Assembly (NCBI GenBank): GCA_000372785.1
Contig: KB889813.1
Location: 1 to 63,061 of the forward strand
Direction of reading: 5' to 3'
Source of the DNA: a gamma proteobacterium SCGC AB-629-P17
GTDB taxonomy: Bacteria; Pseudomonadota; Gammaproteobacteria; PS1; Pseudothioglobaceae
Length of the DNA stretch: 63,061 bases
Shown here: one piece after another, positions 1 through 8,135 of the stretch
How positions within the stretch are numbered: the first letter of the stretch is position 1
How the letters are laid out: the number at the start of each line of letters is the position of its first letter
The notes under the pieces: generated by a model
Databases searched by the model: none
What the model was told of the DNA's origin: nothing
Seen by the model: the letters and a program-made list of their open reading frames with translations, nothing else
Made by a program: the position numbers and the translations under genes

Positions 1-392
1 TAATGGAGGGAGTAGGAAATGGTGAAAAGATTGGTGATTTTGGACTTGTTGGTGGAGGAGCAGCCGGTTTAGAGTTAGATCGATATGATGTTGAATTTGG
101 AACCCCGCATGATTCCTATTTATTGGCGCATTCTGTGGGACATACTAATTTGATGCTTCAAGTGAATGAAGAAATCCACTTTTCTGTTCGTGGCTACCAT
201 GGAGGAGGTACTGAAAACCCTATGGTGCGAGCTGACATGATATTTTATAAGACTCCTAATGATGGCGGAGTGTTTGCACCTGGCTCATTGTCTTGGTGTG
301 GCAGTCTTTCTCATAATAACTACAATAATAATGTTTCCCGCATTACAGAGAATGCAATTAGAGGGTTTTTAAAAGATGGCCCCTTACCTTAG
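1..392 (+). CDS. DMFase-like large subunit, C-terminal fragment
   Basis: This is the last 129 residues of an N,N-dimethylformamidase-like large subunit whose 5' end lies outside the window. The same protein is complete at 41317-43695 on the other strand, and this fragment is identical to its C-terminus. The first two bases (TA) are the end of a CTA leucine codon of that gene, and the ATG at position 3 is an internal methionine, not a start. The fragment lacks the LamG-like part and the candidate iron ligands. Two small-subunit-like genes follow it directly, so the three genes form one unit. Confidence 0.9.
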   Translation, partial: MEGVGNGEKIGDFGLVGGGAAGLELDRYDVEFGTPHDSYLLAHSVGHTNLMLQVNEEIHFSVRGYHGGGTENPMVRADMIFYKTPNDGGVFAPGSLSWCGSLSHNNYNNNVSRITENAIRGFLKDGPLP

Positions 393-402
393 TAATTTTA
401 GA

Positions 403-411
403 AAGGAGGTA
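403..411 (+). promoter_or_regulatory. Strong ribosome binding site
   Basis: The sequence AAAGGAGGT, a near-perfect anti-16S match, lies about 10 bases upstream of the ATG at 419. It fixes the start of the first small-subunit-like gene and suggests high translation of it. The mirrored copy lies upstream of 41290 on the minus strand. Confidence 0.75.
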
Positions 412-418
412 ATTTAAA

Positions 419-787
419 ATGACAATTAATAAACACCCAGATATGATGGATCCACCTATTGGTAAATCGGTAGTTGGAACAAGCACTAAACCTCTTAATG
501 AATTAGAGAAAAATGTAATTAGTACTCTAGATGAGGATAAGGTTAGTGATTTAGCAGAATGTCTATTTACATTAAATAACCGCCACTATGGTCCAATTGC
601 AGGAGCTTATGTTGCAGTTTGTACAATTGAAGGAAAGGAATGGTGTGTAGGGCAGTTAAATGCTGATCGAGCAAAGCCGTTAATACTTTTTGAAGATAAA
701 GTCTTCAACACACCTGAAGAAGCGCAAATTGAAGCAGTGCGTTTAAAGGAAGAACGGGGTGAGTCAGTGCCATGCCGTAACCATTAA
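419..787 (+). CDS. DMFase small-subunit-like protein, paralogue 1
   Basis: A 122-residue protein between the large-subunit gene and a second small-subunit-like gene. Its second half (YGPIAGAYVAVC, then W..GQL, then NTPEEAQIEAVRLKEE) lines up with APMAGKYVTVC, YKIGIV and SSEEACEHAIFLKRI of the next gene. The two therefore look like diverged paralogues sharing a P-x-A-G-x-Y-V core and a C-terminal EEA...A..LK helix. The N-terminal half is unrelated in appearance. Known DMFases have a single small subunit beside the large one, so the role of this extra copy is unknown. It could be a second structural subunit. Start set by the strong Shine-Dalgarno at 403-411. Confidence 0.7.
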   Translation: MTINKHPDMMDPPIGKSVVGTSTKPLNELEKNVISTLDEDKVSDLAECLFTLNNRHYGPIAGAYVAVCTIEGKEWCVGQLNADRAKPLILFEDKVFNTPEEAQIEAVRLKEERGESVPCRNH

Positions 788-817
788 GAATATTAATGAA
801 TTAATGAGGATTAAATA

Positions 818-1225
818 ATGTTAGATAAAGAAAAAGGTGTAATAGCAAACGAATCTCATACCGAGACTGACGACTATATTACGAGAACTTATGTAATGCC
901 GCTTTTATTTGATGATGAATCACGTAGAAAGCTGATTGCTGAACATAGAAATAGCCCAGTTGGCAATGCTCCTTCAAATGGTAGAGCTGCTATAGAACAT
1001 AGTCAAGATCTCAGAACAATCCTTGACAAGATGCGAAGGGCGCCTATGGCTGGGAAATATGTTACCGTTTGTGTTCGAATGTTTGAGCAGTATAAGATAG
1101 GTATCGTATCAGGTATTCGTGGTGTTCCAGTAGATATACAAGAAGAAATATATTCATCAGAGGAAGCTTGTGAGCACGCAATCTTTTTAAAGAGAATTGC
1201 AGATTTGATGAATCATTATGGATAG
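818..1225 (+). CDS. DMFase-like small (alpha) subunit
   Basis: A 135-residue protein, close to the roughly 130-residue small subunit of bacterial DMFase, which packs against the large iron-containing subunit. The C-terminal half carries the recognisable GKY...Y+I...EEA..A.FLKRI.D pattern (residues about 75-130). It is encoded 30 bp after the paralogous 122-residue protein and in the same operon as the large subunit. DMFase hydrolyses N,N-dimethylformamide to dimethylamine and formate. The true substrate of this homologue cannot be read from sequence. No signal peptide, so cytoplasmic. Confidence 0.75.
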   Translation: MLDKEKGVIANESHTETDDYITRTYVMPLLFDDESRRKLIAEHRNSPVGNAPSNGRAAIEHSQDLRTILDKMRRAPMAGKYVTVCVRMFEQYKIGIVSGIRGVPVDIQEEIYSSEEACEHAIFLKRIADLMNHYG

Positions 1226-1347
1226 TTTTGGTATCTTGCAATCGGCTAATTATAAATAAGTCATTTTTAGTTACAGTGATTTTTCGCTGTTGACGGCAAT
1301 TCTCCTGCCTGTGTTATTGACGATTGCAAGAACCACCATATCAAAAC
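1225..1347. repeat. Large interrupted inverted repeat
   Basis: Arms GTTTTGGTATCTTGCAATCG and CGATTGCAAG plus ATATCAAAAC can fold into a two-part stem (10 bp and 9 of 10 bp) separated by a 7-base bulge on one side, closing a loop of about 76 bases. It starts at the stop codon of the small-subunit gene, so it may act as the operon's 3' structure. The loop has no obvious T-run terminator. Confidence 0.5.
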
Positions 1348-1823
1348 AAGACATCTTTTTTTCATAAAGGGTTTCAGAGATTTACTACTTTCTTAAATAA
1401 TGGTCTGGGGTACGCTCGGGGTACACTAGAATGAATTGAAACCCTTCACTTTTTGTATATATTTACTATCAATAAACCATCAAACTAGATAGATATGTAA
1501 TATAAATCTACTATTTATGTGGGAAATCAATGAGTTACGTGTGGTTCTGAAAAACCACCCTCCTTCGCATATTTATTCAGACTCTTAAGGGGTGGAGGAG
1601 CCTACTTTCACTCGGCTATGTATTAATACCCTCCCTCACACATCAAACGAAGTTTGGGTTTTCAAGCGTACTGTGTAGGTACTGTTAAGACTTTCATTGT
1701 TTAGATAAGCAATCACTTTACTAGGCAAAACCAAAGCCTAGAGTTTGCTTATATTCGCTCTTCCTCCATTCGTTTCCATTAATCACACATCAAACGAAAT
1801 TTGGACTTTGACTAAGTTCAAAT
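1226..1823. other. Non-coding 598-bp stretch with inverted repeats
   Basis: No credible gene on either strand. The start holds a large interrupted inverted repeat: GTTTTGGTATCTTGCAATCG (1225-1244) pairs with CGATTGCAAG (1321-1330) and ATATCAAAAC (1338-1347), leaving a 7-base bulge and one mismatch. Next comes a short direct repeat GGGGTAC at about 1407 and 1418. The end carries two copies of the local interspersed repeat (1633-1684, 1784-1824). It lies between convergent genes, so termination or a mobile-element scar are both possible. I recognise no known RNA family. Confidence 0.6.
1633..1684 (+). repeat. Interspersed repeat, type B copy 1
   Basis: The copy begins CCCTCACACATCAAACGAA and ends TTTTCAAGCGTACTGTGTAGG. 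The same 52-base unit recurs at 4163-4214 with three substitutions. The first 19 bases are shared with the type A copies. Confidence 0.85.
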
Positions 1824-1824
1824 T
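1784..1824 (+). repeat. Interspersed repeat, type A copy 1
   Basis: A 41-base unit starting CACACATCAAACGAAATTTG and ending GACTAAGTTCAAATT. It is an exact direct repeat of 2934-2974, and the two copies flank the reductase gene. AAATTTGGAC and GTTCAAATTT inside it can form a 10-bp hairpin with one G-T pair. Its last base touches the stop codon of the leftward reductase gene. Confidence 0.9.
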
Positions 1825-2831
1825 TATTCTCTTATCTTCACAATAACTTTCCCCCTGGCACGACCTTTGGACAAATAATCAAGCGCTTGGATGCTGTCAT
1901 CAAAGTTATAAGTTTTGTCTATCACTGGTTTGATTGAGCCAGACTCATATAACTTTGACAACTCTTTCAACTGAGCACCATTCGGAGACATTAATAGAAA
2001 CCTATACATAGCACCCATTTTTGAGGCCGCCTTAGTAACTTTTTTTGCTTTAAGTGATAATAATAATCGTACAACCTTGTTTAGGCCAAGTTGTTTTGTT
2101 GTAACGCTGTCGAGGTCTCCTGATATAGATACTACTCTTCCTCCATCCTTTAACACCTTAAATGAGTTAAGAGTGTGCTTACCTCCTAAAGTGTTAAATA
2201 CCACATCAAACTTAGTGCCTTCATCAAGGTAGCTGTGTTTTGTGTAATCGATAACCTTATCTGCGCCTAAATCTTTTACCAATTTAACATTTTTAGTGCT
2301 AGTAGTAGTTGTGACATTTGCCCCTAGATGCTTCGCAAGTTGAATGGCAATAGTGCCAACTCCTCCAGACCCAGCGTGTATTAAAATATTTTCTCCAGAA
2401 GATAACTTGGCTACATCAACAAGCGCCTGATAAGAAGTCAGACCTGCCAAAGGTATACTGGCTGATTCATCAAAACTAAGATTTGAAGGAATCAATGCTA
2501 CATCGTTGTCATTTGAAATCACATACTCTGCCATAGTGCCAACAAAGGCTTCGTCTATCCTTGAATATACTTTGTCTCCAGCTTTAAAGTTTTTTACATT
2601 TTTTCCTACTTTTTCAACAATACCACTGACGTCTCTTCCAATTCCCTTAGGAAACTGTATTTTTCCCACAGCCTTGAAGTCACCTCTAAGAATCTTATAA
2701 TCGATTGGATTAAAGCTTGCAGAGTGAGTTTTAATAAGTATTTGATTTGCGCCAACAGTGGGTATAGAAACTTCTTGTTCTTCCAGGCTTGTACCTATAT
2801 CTCCGTATTTTGTCATCATTAGTGATTTCAT
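1824..2831 (-). CDS. Zinc-independent MDR reductase (quinone oxidoreductase-like)
   Basis: A 335-residue medium-chain dehydrogenase/reductase. The N-terminal GroES-like fold includes the family signature NPIDYKILRG (about residues 41-50). The nucleotide-binding motif is AGSGGVGTIAIQLAK (about 153-167). No catalytic or structural zinc cysteines are visible, which places it with NAD(P)H quinone oxidoreductases and enone reductases, not zinc alcohol dehydrogenases. The substrate is probably an alpha,beta-unsaturated carbonyl or quinone. The gene stands alone between convergent and divergent neighbours and is bracketed by two exact 41-bp direct repeats, so it may be an acquired unit. The same gene recurs at 38878-39885 in the inverted arm. 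Confidence 0.8.
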   Translation of the reverse strand: MKSLMMTKYGDIGTSLEEQEVSIPTVGANQILIKTHSASFNPIDYKILRGDFKAVGKIQFPKGIGRDVSGIVEKVGKNVKNFKAGDKVYSRIDEAFVGTMAEYVISNDNDVALIPSNLSFDESASIPLAGLTSYQALVDVAKLSSGENILIHAGSGGVGTIAIQLAKHLGANVTTTTSTKNVKLVKDLGADKVIDYTKHSYLDEGTKFDVVFNTLGGKHTLNSFKVLKDGGRVVSISGDLDSVTTKQLGLNKVVRLLLSLKAKKVTKAASKMGAMYRFLLMSPNGAQLKELSKLYESGSIKPVIDKTYNFDDSIQALDYLSKGRARGKVIVKIRE

Positions 2832-2933
2832 TTTTATATACCCACATAGTTAATTTAATTTGTTAAAAACTATTTGGGGATATATTAAAAATAAACAAGT
2901 ACGCATTTTTGAGATTATTGTTATAACTTCCCT

Positions 2934-2974
2934 CACACATCAAACGAAATTTGGACTTTGACTAAGTTCAAATT
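2934..2974 (+). repeat. Interspersed repeat, type A copy 2
   Basis: An exact second copy of 1784-1824. Here it lies between divergent genes, upstream of the hydrolase gene at 3028. Confidence 0.9.
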
Positions 2975-2984
2975 GAAATATAAT
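2957..2984 (+). promoter_or_regulatory. Putative promoter of the NAPE-PLD-like gene
   Basis: TTTGAC (2957-2962) and a perfect TATAAT (2979-2984) are separated by 16 bases, and the start codon lies at 3028. The -35 lies inside the type A repeat. By inspection only. Confidence 0.5.
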
Positions 2985-3027
2985 TCTAGTATGAAAAGAG
3001 TATTAGATATTTAAGGGTAATTACCAC

Positions 3028-4143
3028 ATGGATACAATCTCTAGAATTCTCAATATAGTCAAATATTTAATTTATCTTTTATTTATTTTTGCCATTTTTA
3101 TCATTATTTTTCTCAATTTCTCACCTGTTTTTGGGGGCTCGCCAGACAAAGATAGTATCAAACTTATTCAAGGATCAAAAAACTTTATCGATGGAAAATT
3201 TGTCAATTTAAAAACAACCTATACGAATTCAAGAACTTCTGAGAAAAGTGCTTCTTTAATGGACTGGATTTCTCCACCTAGTGATAAAAATCCATTAGAG
3301 CCTCTTCCAACAATTAAATTTCAAAGAGATACTTTAATAGAAGGCAAGTTTGTTTGGCTAGGACACTCAACCCTTCTAATGAATACTGATGGAATTATTA
3401 TTATGACTGACCCGATCTTTAATAGAGCCTCTCCACTGCCTATTTTTGGAAAGCCATTTACATTTAAAAACCCAATTCTTATTGATGACCTCCCAAAAGT
3501 TGATGTAGTTGTCATATCCCATGATCATTATGACCACCTTGATTCTAAAGCAATTAAAGATCTTTCAAAACGGGTTGATCATTTTTTTGTTCCTTTAGGA
3601 GTTAAAGCGCATTTAGAAAGATGGGGAGTTGATAAAAATAAAATCAGCGAACTCGATTGGCATGACAGCGAAGACTATAAAAATATTAAGTTCACATTAA
3701 CCCCAGCACAACATTTTAGTGGTCGAGGACTAACAAATAGAAGATCAACTTTATGGGGCTCATGGATTATTTCCTCTAACACATTGAAAGCTTACTTCAG
3801 TGGAGATGGTGGATATTCAGAAACATTTAAAGACTTAGGTGATCAATATGGTCCTTTCGATATAGCCTTTCTTGAGAATGGTGCCTACAACGCTGACTGG
3901 TCCACAACTCATATGTTTCCAGATGAGGTTGTTCAAGCAAATATAGATTTAAAAGCAAAAGTACTTTTTCCAATTCATTGGTCTAAATTTGATTTGTCCA
4001 TTCACACTTGGGATGAGCCGATCATTCGGGTCACTCATGAAGCAGAAAAAAGGAATGTCAATATTGCAACTCCAATGATTGGTGAAATATTTGACTTGAT
4101 TAACTTACCAAAAACACCTTGGTGGGAGCCCCTTAGACAATAA
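3028..4143 (+). CDS. Membrane-anchored metallo-hydrolase, NAPE-PLD/RomA-like
   Basis: A 371-residue metallo-beta-lactamase-fold protein. One N-terminal hydrophobic segment (about residues 12-33) should act as an uncleaved anchor or signal. The metal site motif HDHYDHLD (about 168-175) follows VVIS. Further ligand regions are PAQHFSGRG, a GDGGY loop, and PIHWSKFDLS near the C-terminus. This arrangement is typical of the N-acyl-phosphatidylethanolamine phospholipase D / RomA / UlaG-like group. A lipid phosphodiesterase role is therefore plausible but unproven. It is monocistronic, ending before a bidirectional terminator. The identical gene lies at 37566-38681. Confidence 0.8.
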   Translation: MDTISRILNIVKYLIYLLFIFAIFIIIFLNFSPVFGGSPDKDSIKLIQGSKNFIDGKFVNLKTTYTNSRTSEKSASLMDWISPPSDKNPLEPLPTIKFQRDTLIEGKFVWLGHSTLLMNTDGIIIMTDPIFNRASPLPIFGKPFTFKNPILIDDLPKVDVVVISHDHYDHLDSKAIKDLSKRVDHFFVPLGVKAHLERWGVDKNKISELDWHDSEDYKNIKFTLTPAQHFSGRGLTNRRSTLWGSWIISSNTLKAYFSGDGGYSETFKDLGDQYGPFDIAFLENGAYNADWSTTHMFPDEVVQANIDLKAKVLFPIHWSKFDLSIHTWDEPIIRVTHEAEKRNVNIATPMIGEIFDLINLPKTPWWEPLRQ

Positions 4144-4162
4144 GTTGAATTCTTAAAATTCT

Positions 4163-4214
4163 CCCTCACACATCAAACGAAATTTGGGTTTTCAAGCGTA
4201 ATGTGTAGGTAATG
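4163..4214 (+). repeat. Interspersed repeat, type B copy 2
   Basis: Matches 1633-1684 at all but three of its 52 positions. It sits between the convergent hydrolase and permease genes. Confidence 0.85.
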
Positions 4215-4278
4215 GATAAATATATGAATAGATTTTAAATAAATAATATATTGAGAATATTTAATATTTATCAATATC

Positions 4279-4308
4279 GGGGGTAACAATAAGCTACCCC
4301 CTTTTTTT
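4279..4308. terminator. Bidirectional intrinsic terminator
   Basis: A 7-bp stem GGGGGTA / TACCCCC with a 9-base loop (4279-4301) is followed by seven T's on the plus strand. A-rich sequence precedes it less strictly on the other side. It lies between the convergent hydrolase and permease genes and can serve the hydrolase best. The mirrored copy is at 37401-37430. Confidence 0.75.
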
Positions 4309-4320
4309 ATTTAGACTATT

Positions 4321-5694
4321 TTAGTCTTCTACTTTTTCACCCATAATGGCGCTCAAAATAAGAACCGTTAGGCCGCCAGTAGTAATGGCAGAACTAAAGA
4401 TACTACCTATGAGTTTACCAAATGTGCCGCCAATATTATTTGCCAAGGCGCCTGCAAATTGAGGAACCAGTAGAACACCTATACCCATTCCAAAAGATAC
4501 TGCTAGAATCAGCATATTACGTCGATTCATATTCACCGTAGCAAGAATCTTTATACCTGCAACAGCAACCGTACCAAACATGACGATAGTTGCACCACCT
4601 AATACAGGATTGGGAAGCGCCCTCAATATCGAACCTATATGAGGGAATAATCCCATTAATATAAGAATAAGTCCAACCCAAACACCCACATGACGACTAG
4701 CAATACCAGTCAGTTGAATGACACCGTTATTTTGGCTAAAAGTGGTGTTAGGAAAAGTATTGAACACAGCAGCTATTGCTGAATTAATACCGTCACCAAG
4801 TACGCCATTTTTAATCCGTTCAATATAACCTTCACCTTTTACATCTTGTTTTGATATCATGCAATTTGCTGTAATATCGCCAGATGATTCAATGGCAGTA
4901 ATGACATAAATTAAAGCTATCGGAATGAAGGCAATAATATCAAAGTCAAAACCATATCTGAAAGGTATAGGAATACTAATCACCTCTTGCACTACAAATA
5001 ACTGACTTGTATTGACTTTGCCCATCATGAGTGCAACAACAAAGCCAATTGCTAATCCAATGACAATGGAGGATAGGCGAAGCCATTGATTACTTGAACG
5101 ATTTAAAACAATAATAGAAATCAGTACCAAGAAGCCAAGAAATAGGTTGGATAAAGAACCCCAAAATTCCGGTTTATTATCTAGCAACCACTGTCCGCCA
5201 GCTAAATCAGTCAGTCCAACTTTAATTAGACTAACACCGATAATAGTAATTACTGTGCCAGTGACTAAAGGTGTAATGAGTCTTTTGAGTTGAGGTAATA
5301 CTTGACTCAGACCAATTTCAATGAAGGCTCCCAAGAAACATACACCCATAATCATAGCGAGTATTTCCTCCGGGCCACCACCTTGTGCTTTAGCAACAAA
5401 ACCGGCTGCCAGAACGGAGCTTAAAAAAGCAAAGCTTGTGCCTTGAATACAGATCATACCAGCTCCAATGTTCATTGGCTTTTTCGCTTGGATAATCGTG
5501 CCGACTCCAGAAACCATCAATGCCATACTAATGAGATAGGGCACATGATCACCCAACCCAAGTACGCCACCAATAATTAATGTCGGTGTGATGATACCGA
5601 CAAAACTCGCCAACACATGTTGCAGTGCAGCAAAGAACTTCTCGGCAGCTGGTGGATCTGCCTCGAGTTCGTAAATTAACTCTGAATCGCTCAT
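4321..5694 (-). CDS. Uracil/xanthine permease, NCS2 family
   Basis: A 457-residue polytopic membrane protein of the nucleobase:cation symporter-2 family, importing uracil, xanthine or a related base with protons. Features seen are the substrate-site region FDFDIIAFIPIALIYVITAIESSGD (about residues 245-270, given in part as AIESSGD), the signature QNNGVIQLTGIASRHVG, and about 12-14 hydrophobic segments. The soluble N-terminus is acidic. Which base is transported cannot be settled by eye. The last 93 codons (4321-4598) lie in the inverted arm, so only this copy is complete. The gene appears to be alone, with its 3' end at the bidirectional terminator. Confidence 0.85.
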   Translation of the reverse strand: MSDSELIYELEADPPAAEKFFAALQHVLASFVGIITPTLIIGGVLGLGDHVPYLISMALMVSGVGTIIQAKKPMNIGAGMICIQGTSFAFLSSVLAAGFVAKAQGGGPEEILAMIMGVCFLGAFIEIGLSQVLPQLKRLITPLVTGTVITIIGVSLIKVGLTDLAGGQWLLDNKPEFWGSLSNLFLGFLVLISIIVLNRSSNQWLRLSSIVIGLAIGFVVALMMGKVNTSQLFVVQEVISIPIPFRYGFDFDIIAFIPIALIYVITAIESSGDITANCMISKQDVKGEGYIERIKNGVLGDGINSAIAAVFNTFPNTTFSQNNGVIQLTGIASRHVGVWVGLILILMGLFPHIGSILRALPNPVLGGATIVMFGTVAVAGIKILATVNMNRRNMLILAVSFGMGIGVLLVPQFAGALANNIGGTFGKLIGSIFSSAITTGGLTVLILSAIMGEKVED

Positions 5695-5820
5695 AATACC
5701 TCTCCTTTTTTTAAAGATAAAAAAATTTCTCTCCTAGCTTTTTTTACCAACGTTACAGCATGTCACGTAATCATTTTAACTTACAATTTTTAATCTTGCT
5801 AAAGAGTATATATCTAAAAA

Positions 5821-6795
5821 TTAAATATTATGAATTTTACGACGTGTAACACGCATACTTTTAGTTGCATCAGAAGTTCCATTATGAAAAGATTTAAACC
5901 ACACATCAAATGGCGCTTCAATTGTTCCATAATTACATTCAAAATAACGATGATGAAGTTGATGATGGAAATGTCCTAAGGCTATCTTATTTTTTTTGTT
6001 TATTAAAAATCCATCAAATCCACAATGTCCTATGACAGCTCCGATAGTTAAAATCATAAAATGAAATAAAATATGAATAGGGTGAGATGGAATAATAAAA
6101 TGTATAAAAACTGAGCTAAAAAATAATAAATGCTCAAAAGGATGCATAGATATTCCTGACCATGGACCTGGATTGTTATTCCTATGATGAATATGGTGAA
6201 AAAATTTATATAGAGATTTCAAATGAAGCAGTCGATGAACAAAATAAAAATGTACTGATTCAAATAATATTATTAATAAAAATAGAGATAAAAACCAAAA
6301 TGGATTAATACTAAAACTGATTTGAGAAATAAAACCATTAGCATAACTCCATAAAAGCAGGATTTGATAGAATGTCCAAATTGTAACGCCGCTTGCAAGG
6401 CTCCAAAACATATTATCAAAGACTTGCGAATTGAAGGTAAACCGTTTACTTTTGGTAATAACTCTAGCTTCATATTTTAGATTACTATCTTGTTTTTTTA
6501 GAGTGTAAAAAAATAAGTGCAAACCTCCAGCAACAACTAACATAATTGTTATATTAAATAAGTAGATTGTTAATATTGAATTAACGTTAAGATTTTTAAA
6601 AAGCACTATAGGCGGATGTAATGAAAAATATATAATTGAAACAATTAAACAAAAAATTGTTTCAGAAAATGTCACCCACATATTTACATACCATTTAACT
6701 ATATTATTAAATATGAAAGGGAATGAAAATAGAGGATTATTTTCAATCGGAACTTTAGGATTATAATTCCATTCTTGCTTTTTCAATTCTTCCAT
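5821..6795 (-). CDS. Sterol desaturase / fatty acid hydroxylase family protein
   Basis: A 324-residue membrane di-iron protein. Several transmembrane segments (about residues 40-60, 75-97, 135-150, 165-183) precede the histidine clusters HRLLH, HHIHH and HHQLHH, with a further H in SMHPFEH. This set is the ligand pattern of the sterol desaturase/C-4 hydroxylase superfamily, which hydroxylates or desaturates lipids, carotenoids or alkanes. No carotenoid or sterol genes are nearby, so the substrate is open. It runs leftward 126 bp behind the permease gene, and its promoter should share the divergent gap with the gene at 6998. Confidence 0.8.
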   Translation of the reverse strand: MEELKKQEWNYNPKVPIENNPLFSFPFIFNNIVKWYVNMWVTFSETIFCLIVSIIYFSLHPPIVLFKNLNVNSILTIYLFNITIMLVVAGGLHLFFYTLKKQDSNLKYEARVITKSKRFTFNSQVFDNMFWSLASGVTIWTFYQILLLWSYANGFISQISFSINPFWFLSLFLLIILFESVHFYFVHRLLHLKSLYKFFHHIHHRNNNPGPWSGISMHPFEHLLFFSSVFIHFIIPSHPIHILFHFMILTIGAVIGHCGFDGFLINKKNKIALGHFHHQLHHRYFECNYGTIEAPFDVWFKSFHNGTSDATKSMRVTRRKIHNI

Positions 6796-6908
6796 ATCTA
6801 TATTCTATATAAACCTCAAGGAAAATTAAGAATTAATCATTAAACGGCATTCCCTTTTATGGATGTTAGGGCAATTCCAGAATTATGGAGGGTGGAGGTA
6901 AAAAACTC

Positions 6909-6935
6909 CCCCCATATCAAACGAAATTTGGACTT
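6909..6935 (+). repeat. Interspersed repeat, type A-like copy
   Basis: Contains ATATCAAACGAAATTTGG followed by ACTTT. This is the conserved core of the repeat family, truncated relative to the copies at 1784 and 2934. Confidence 0.75.
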
Positions 6936-6956
6936 TAGTTTAGATTGACTTATAAT
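6928..6956 (+). promoter_or_regulatory. Putative promoter overlapping the repeat core
   Basis: TTGGAC (6928-6933), a 17-base spacer and a perfect TATAAT (6951-6956) lie about 40 bases before the ATG at 6998. The -35 box is the end of the interspersed repeat core. Confidence 0.6.
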
Positions 6957-6997
6957 CCTATATACAACGTTTAAATTATAAAAATTAGGAGAAAATT

Positions 6998-7255
6998 ATG
7001 AATATATGCGTCGTATCAACTTTTGACGGTACCACTGATGACTATATGGAAATGTTTAATGCCACCAAAGAAAAGGCAGCAGATTTTTTCACTGATTACG
7101 ATATAGGCATTATAAGAGAAGGAAAGATTGCTTTGATGATTCACATAACTGATATGGAAAAATTTCAGGAATTAATGACGTCTGAAGAAATGCAAGCATG
7201 GGATACGAAATTCAATTGTGTCGATGAAGTCTATTCTATAGAAAAAAATAATTAA
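6998..7255 (+). CDS. Small conserved-looking protein, possible ferredoxin-like fold
   Basis: An 85-residue acidic soluble protein that I do not recognise. The alternation (ICVVSTF..., a helix with MEMFNATKEKAADFF, IGIIREGKIALMIHI, then MEKFQELMTSEEMQ) suggests a small alpha+beta barrel-type domain as in dimeric ABM-like proteins. It resembles in size and layout the 86-residue protein at 13026. A ribosome site AGGAGAA precedes the ATG. The djlA gene begins 5 bp after its stop, so the two are cotranscribed. Confidence 0.6.
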   Translation: MNICVVSTFDGTTDDYMEMFNATKEKAADFFTDYDIGIIREGKIALMIHITDMEKFQELMTSEEMQAWDTKFNCVDEVYSIEKNN

Positions 7256-7260
7256 TAATT

Positions 7261-8040
7261 ATGAGTTGGTGGACAAAAGTTTTAGGTGGGGCAGTCGGTT
7301 TTATGCTTGGTGGGCCGCTAGGTGCGATGCTTGGTGTGGCGTTAGCGGGTAATTTTTCTAAACGTAATTCTAATTTTGGCGGATTCGCTAAAGATTATCG
7401 TCCGGGCGATCAGCAGCGCGTTCAAGCAGCATTTTTTAGTAGTTTATTTTCAGTTATGGGATATATTGCCAAAGTCGATGGCAAGGTATCAAAGTCTGAA
7501 ATTCTTTTAGCACAGCAAGTTATGCAACATATGCAATTATCAGACGATATGCAAAAAGTTGCAAAAGATCTGTTTAACCAAGGCAAACAAAAAGATTTCA
7601 ACCTAGACGAAGTGCTTGAACAGTTCCGTACTGAAAGTCATAGGCGTACACACTTAGTACGCATGTTTTTAGAGATTCAAATCCAAGCCACTTATGCTGA
7701 TGGCGTGTTTGACGATAAAGAACATGATGCACTTAAATATATCGCGCAAAAACTGCACTTTCCTATTCATGAGCTAGAGAGCCTGATTCAGCAATTTTCC
7801 GCCACTAGCAACAATACTAATCAACTAACAGTTAAAGATGCCTACGTGATATTGGGTGCGGATAAAAGTTTAACTGATAAGGAGCTCAAACGAGCCTATC
7901 GACGATTATTAGCTCAGCATCATCCAGATAAATTAGTTGGTAAAGGCTTGCCAGAGGAGATGAAAAAAATAGCCAATGAAAAAACCCAAGAAATCATTAG
8001 CGCTTATGAGCTCATTAAAAAGCACCGTGGCATGCGCTAA
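7261..8040 (+). CDS. djlA: Co-chaperone DjlA
   Basis: A 259-residue membrane-anchored J-domain protein. A glycine-rich hydrophobic N-terminus (about residues 5-30) matches the single-pass DjlA anchor. A TerB-like helical middle (about 60-170) follows, and a C-terminal J domain contains the HPD triad in HHPDKLVGKG (about residue 220). Length and domain order match E. coli DjlA. It stimulates DnaK ATPase at the inner membrane. Encoded 5 bp after a small protein gene, with no separate promoter seen. Confidence 0.92.
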   Translation: MSWWTKVLGGAVGFMLGGPLGAMLGVALAGNFSKRNSNFGGFAKDYRPGDQQRVQAAFFSSLFSVMGYIAKVDGKVSKSEILLAQQVMQHMQLSDDMQKVAKDLFNQGKQKDFNLDEVLEQFRTESHRRTHLVRMFLEIQIQATYADGVFDDKEHDALKYIAQKLHFPIHELESLIQQFSATSNNTNQLTVKDAYVILGADKSLTDKELKRAYRRLLAQHHPDKLVGKGLPEEMKKIANEKTQEIISAYELIKKHRGMR

Positions 8041-8054
8041 TTAAGGTGTAATAC

Positions 8055-8085
8055 TCCCTCACATATGAAACGAAATTTGGACTTT
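8055..8085 (+). repeat. Interspersed repeat, type A-like copy
   Basis: CCCTCACATATGAAACGAAA followed by TTTGGACTTTT: the shared core with two changes from the 2934 copy. Confidence 0.75.
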
Positions 8086-8106
8086 TATCTAGGATAGATT
8101 TATACT
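8077..8106 (+). promoter_or_regulatory. Putative promoter overlapping the repeat core
   Basis: TTGGAC (8077-8082), an 18-base spacer and TATACT (8101-8106) precede a GAGGGAG ribosome site and the ATG at 8136. Confidence 0.6.
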
Positions 8107-8135
8107 AGCTTCAAATAATTTAGAGGGAGAAATTC

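Larger units (their letters stand above)
1..4598. repeat. Left arm of 4.6-kb inverted duplication
   Basis: This arm is the reverse complement of 37111-41708, with paired positions summing to 41709. All paired reading frames (partial large subunit, two small subunits, reductase, hydrolase, permease tail) translate identically, and the intergenic stretches I spot-checked match base for base. The identity stops at base 4599 (C here, whereas the partner at 37110 would need G and has T). Base 1 is the window edge, so the arm's outer limit is unknown. Most likely an amplification or assembly foldback rather than a genomic duplication. Confidence 0.95.

Noticed and set aside
1405-1425. Attachment site suggested by repeated GGGGTAC
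   Set aside because: The repeat is only seven bases, and neither an integrase gene nor a tRNA 3' end is nearby.
1633-4214. CRISPR array from repeated CACACATCAAACG units
   Set aside because: The copies are separated by whole genes, and there are no uniform spacers and no cas genes.
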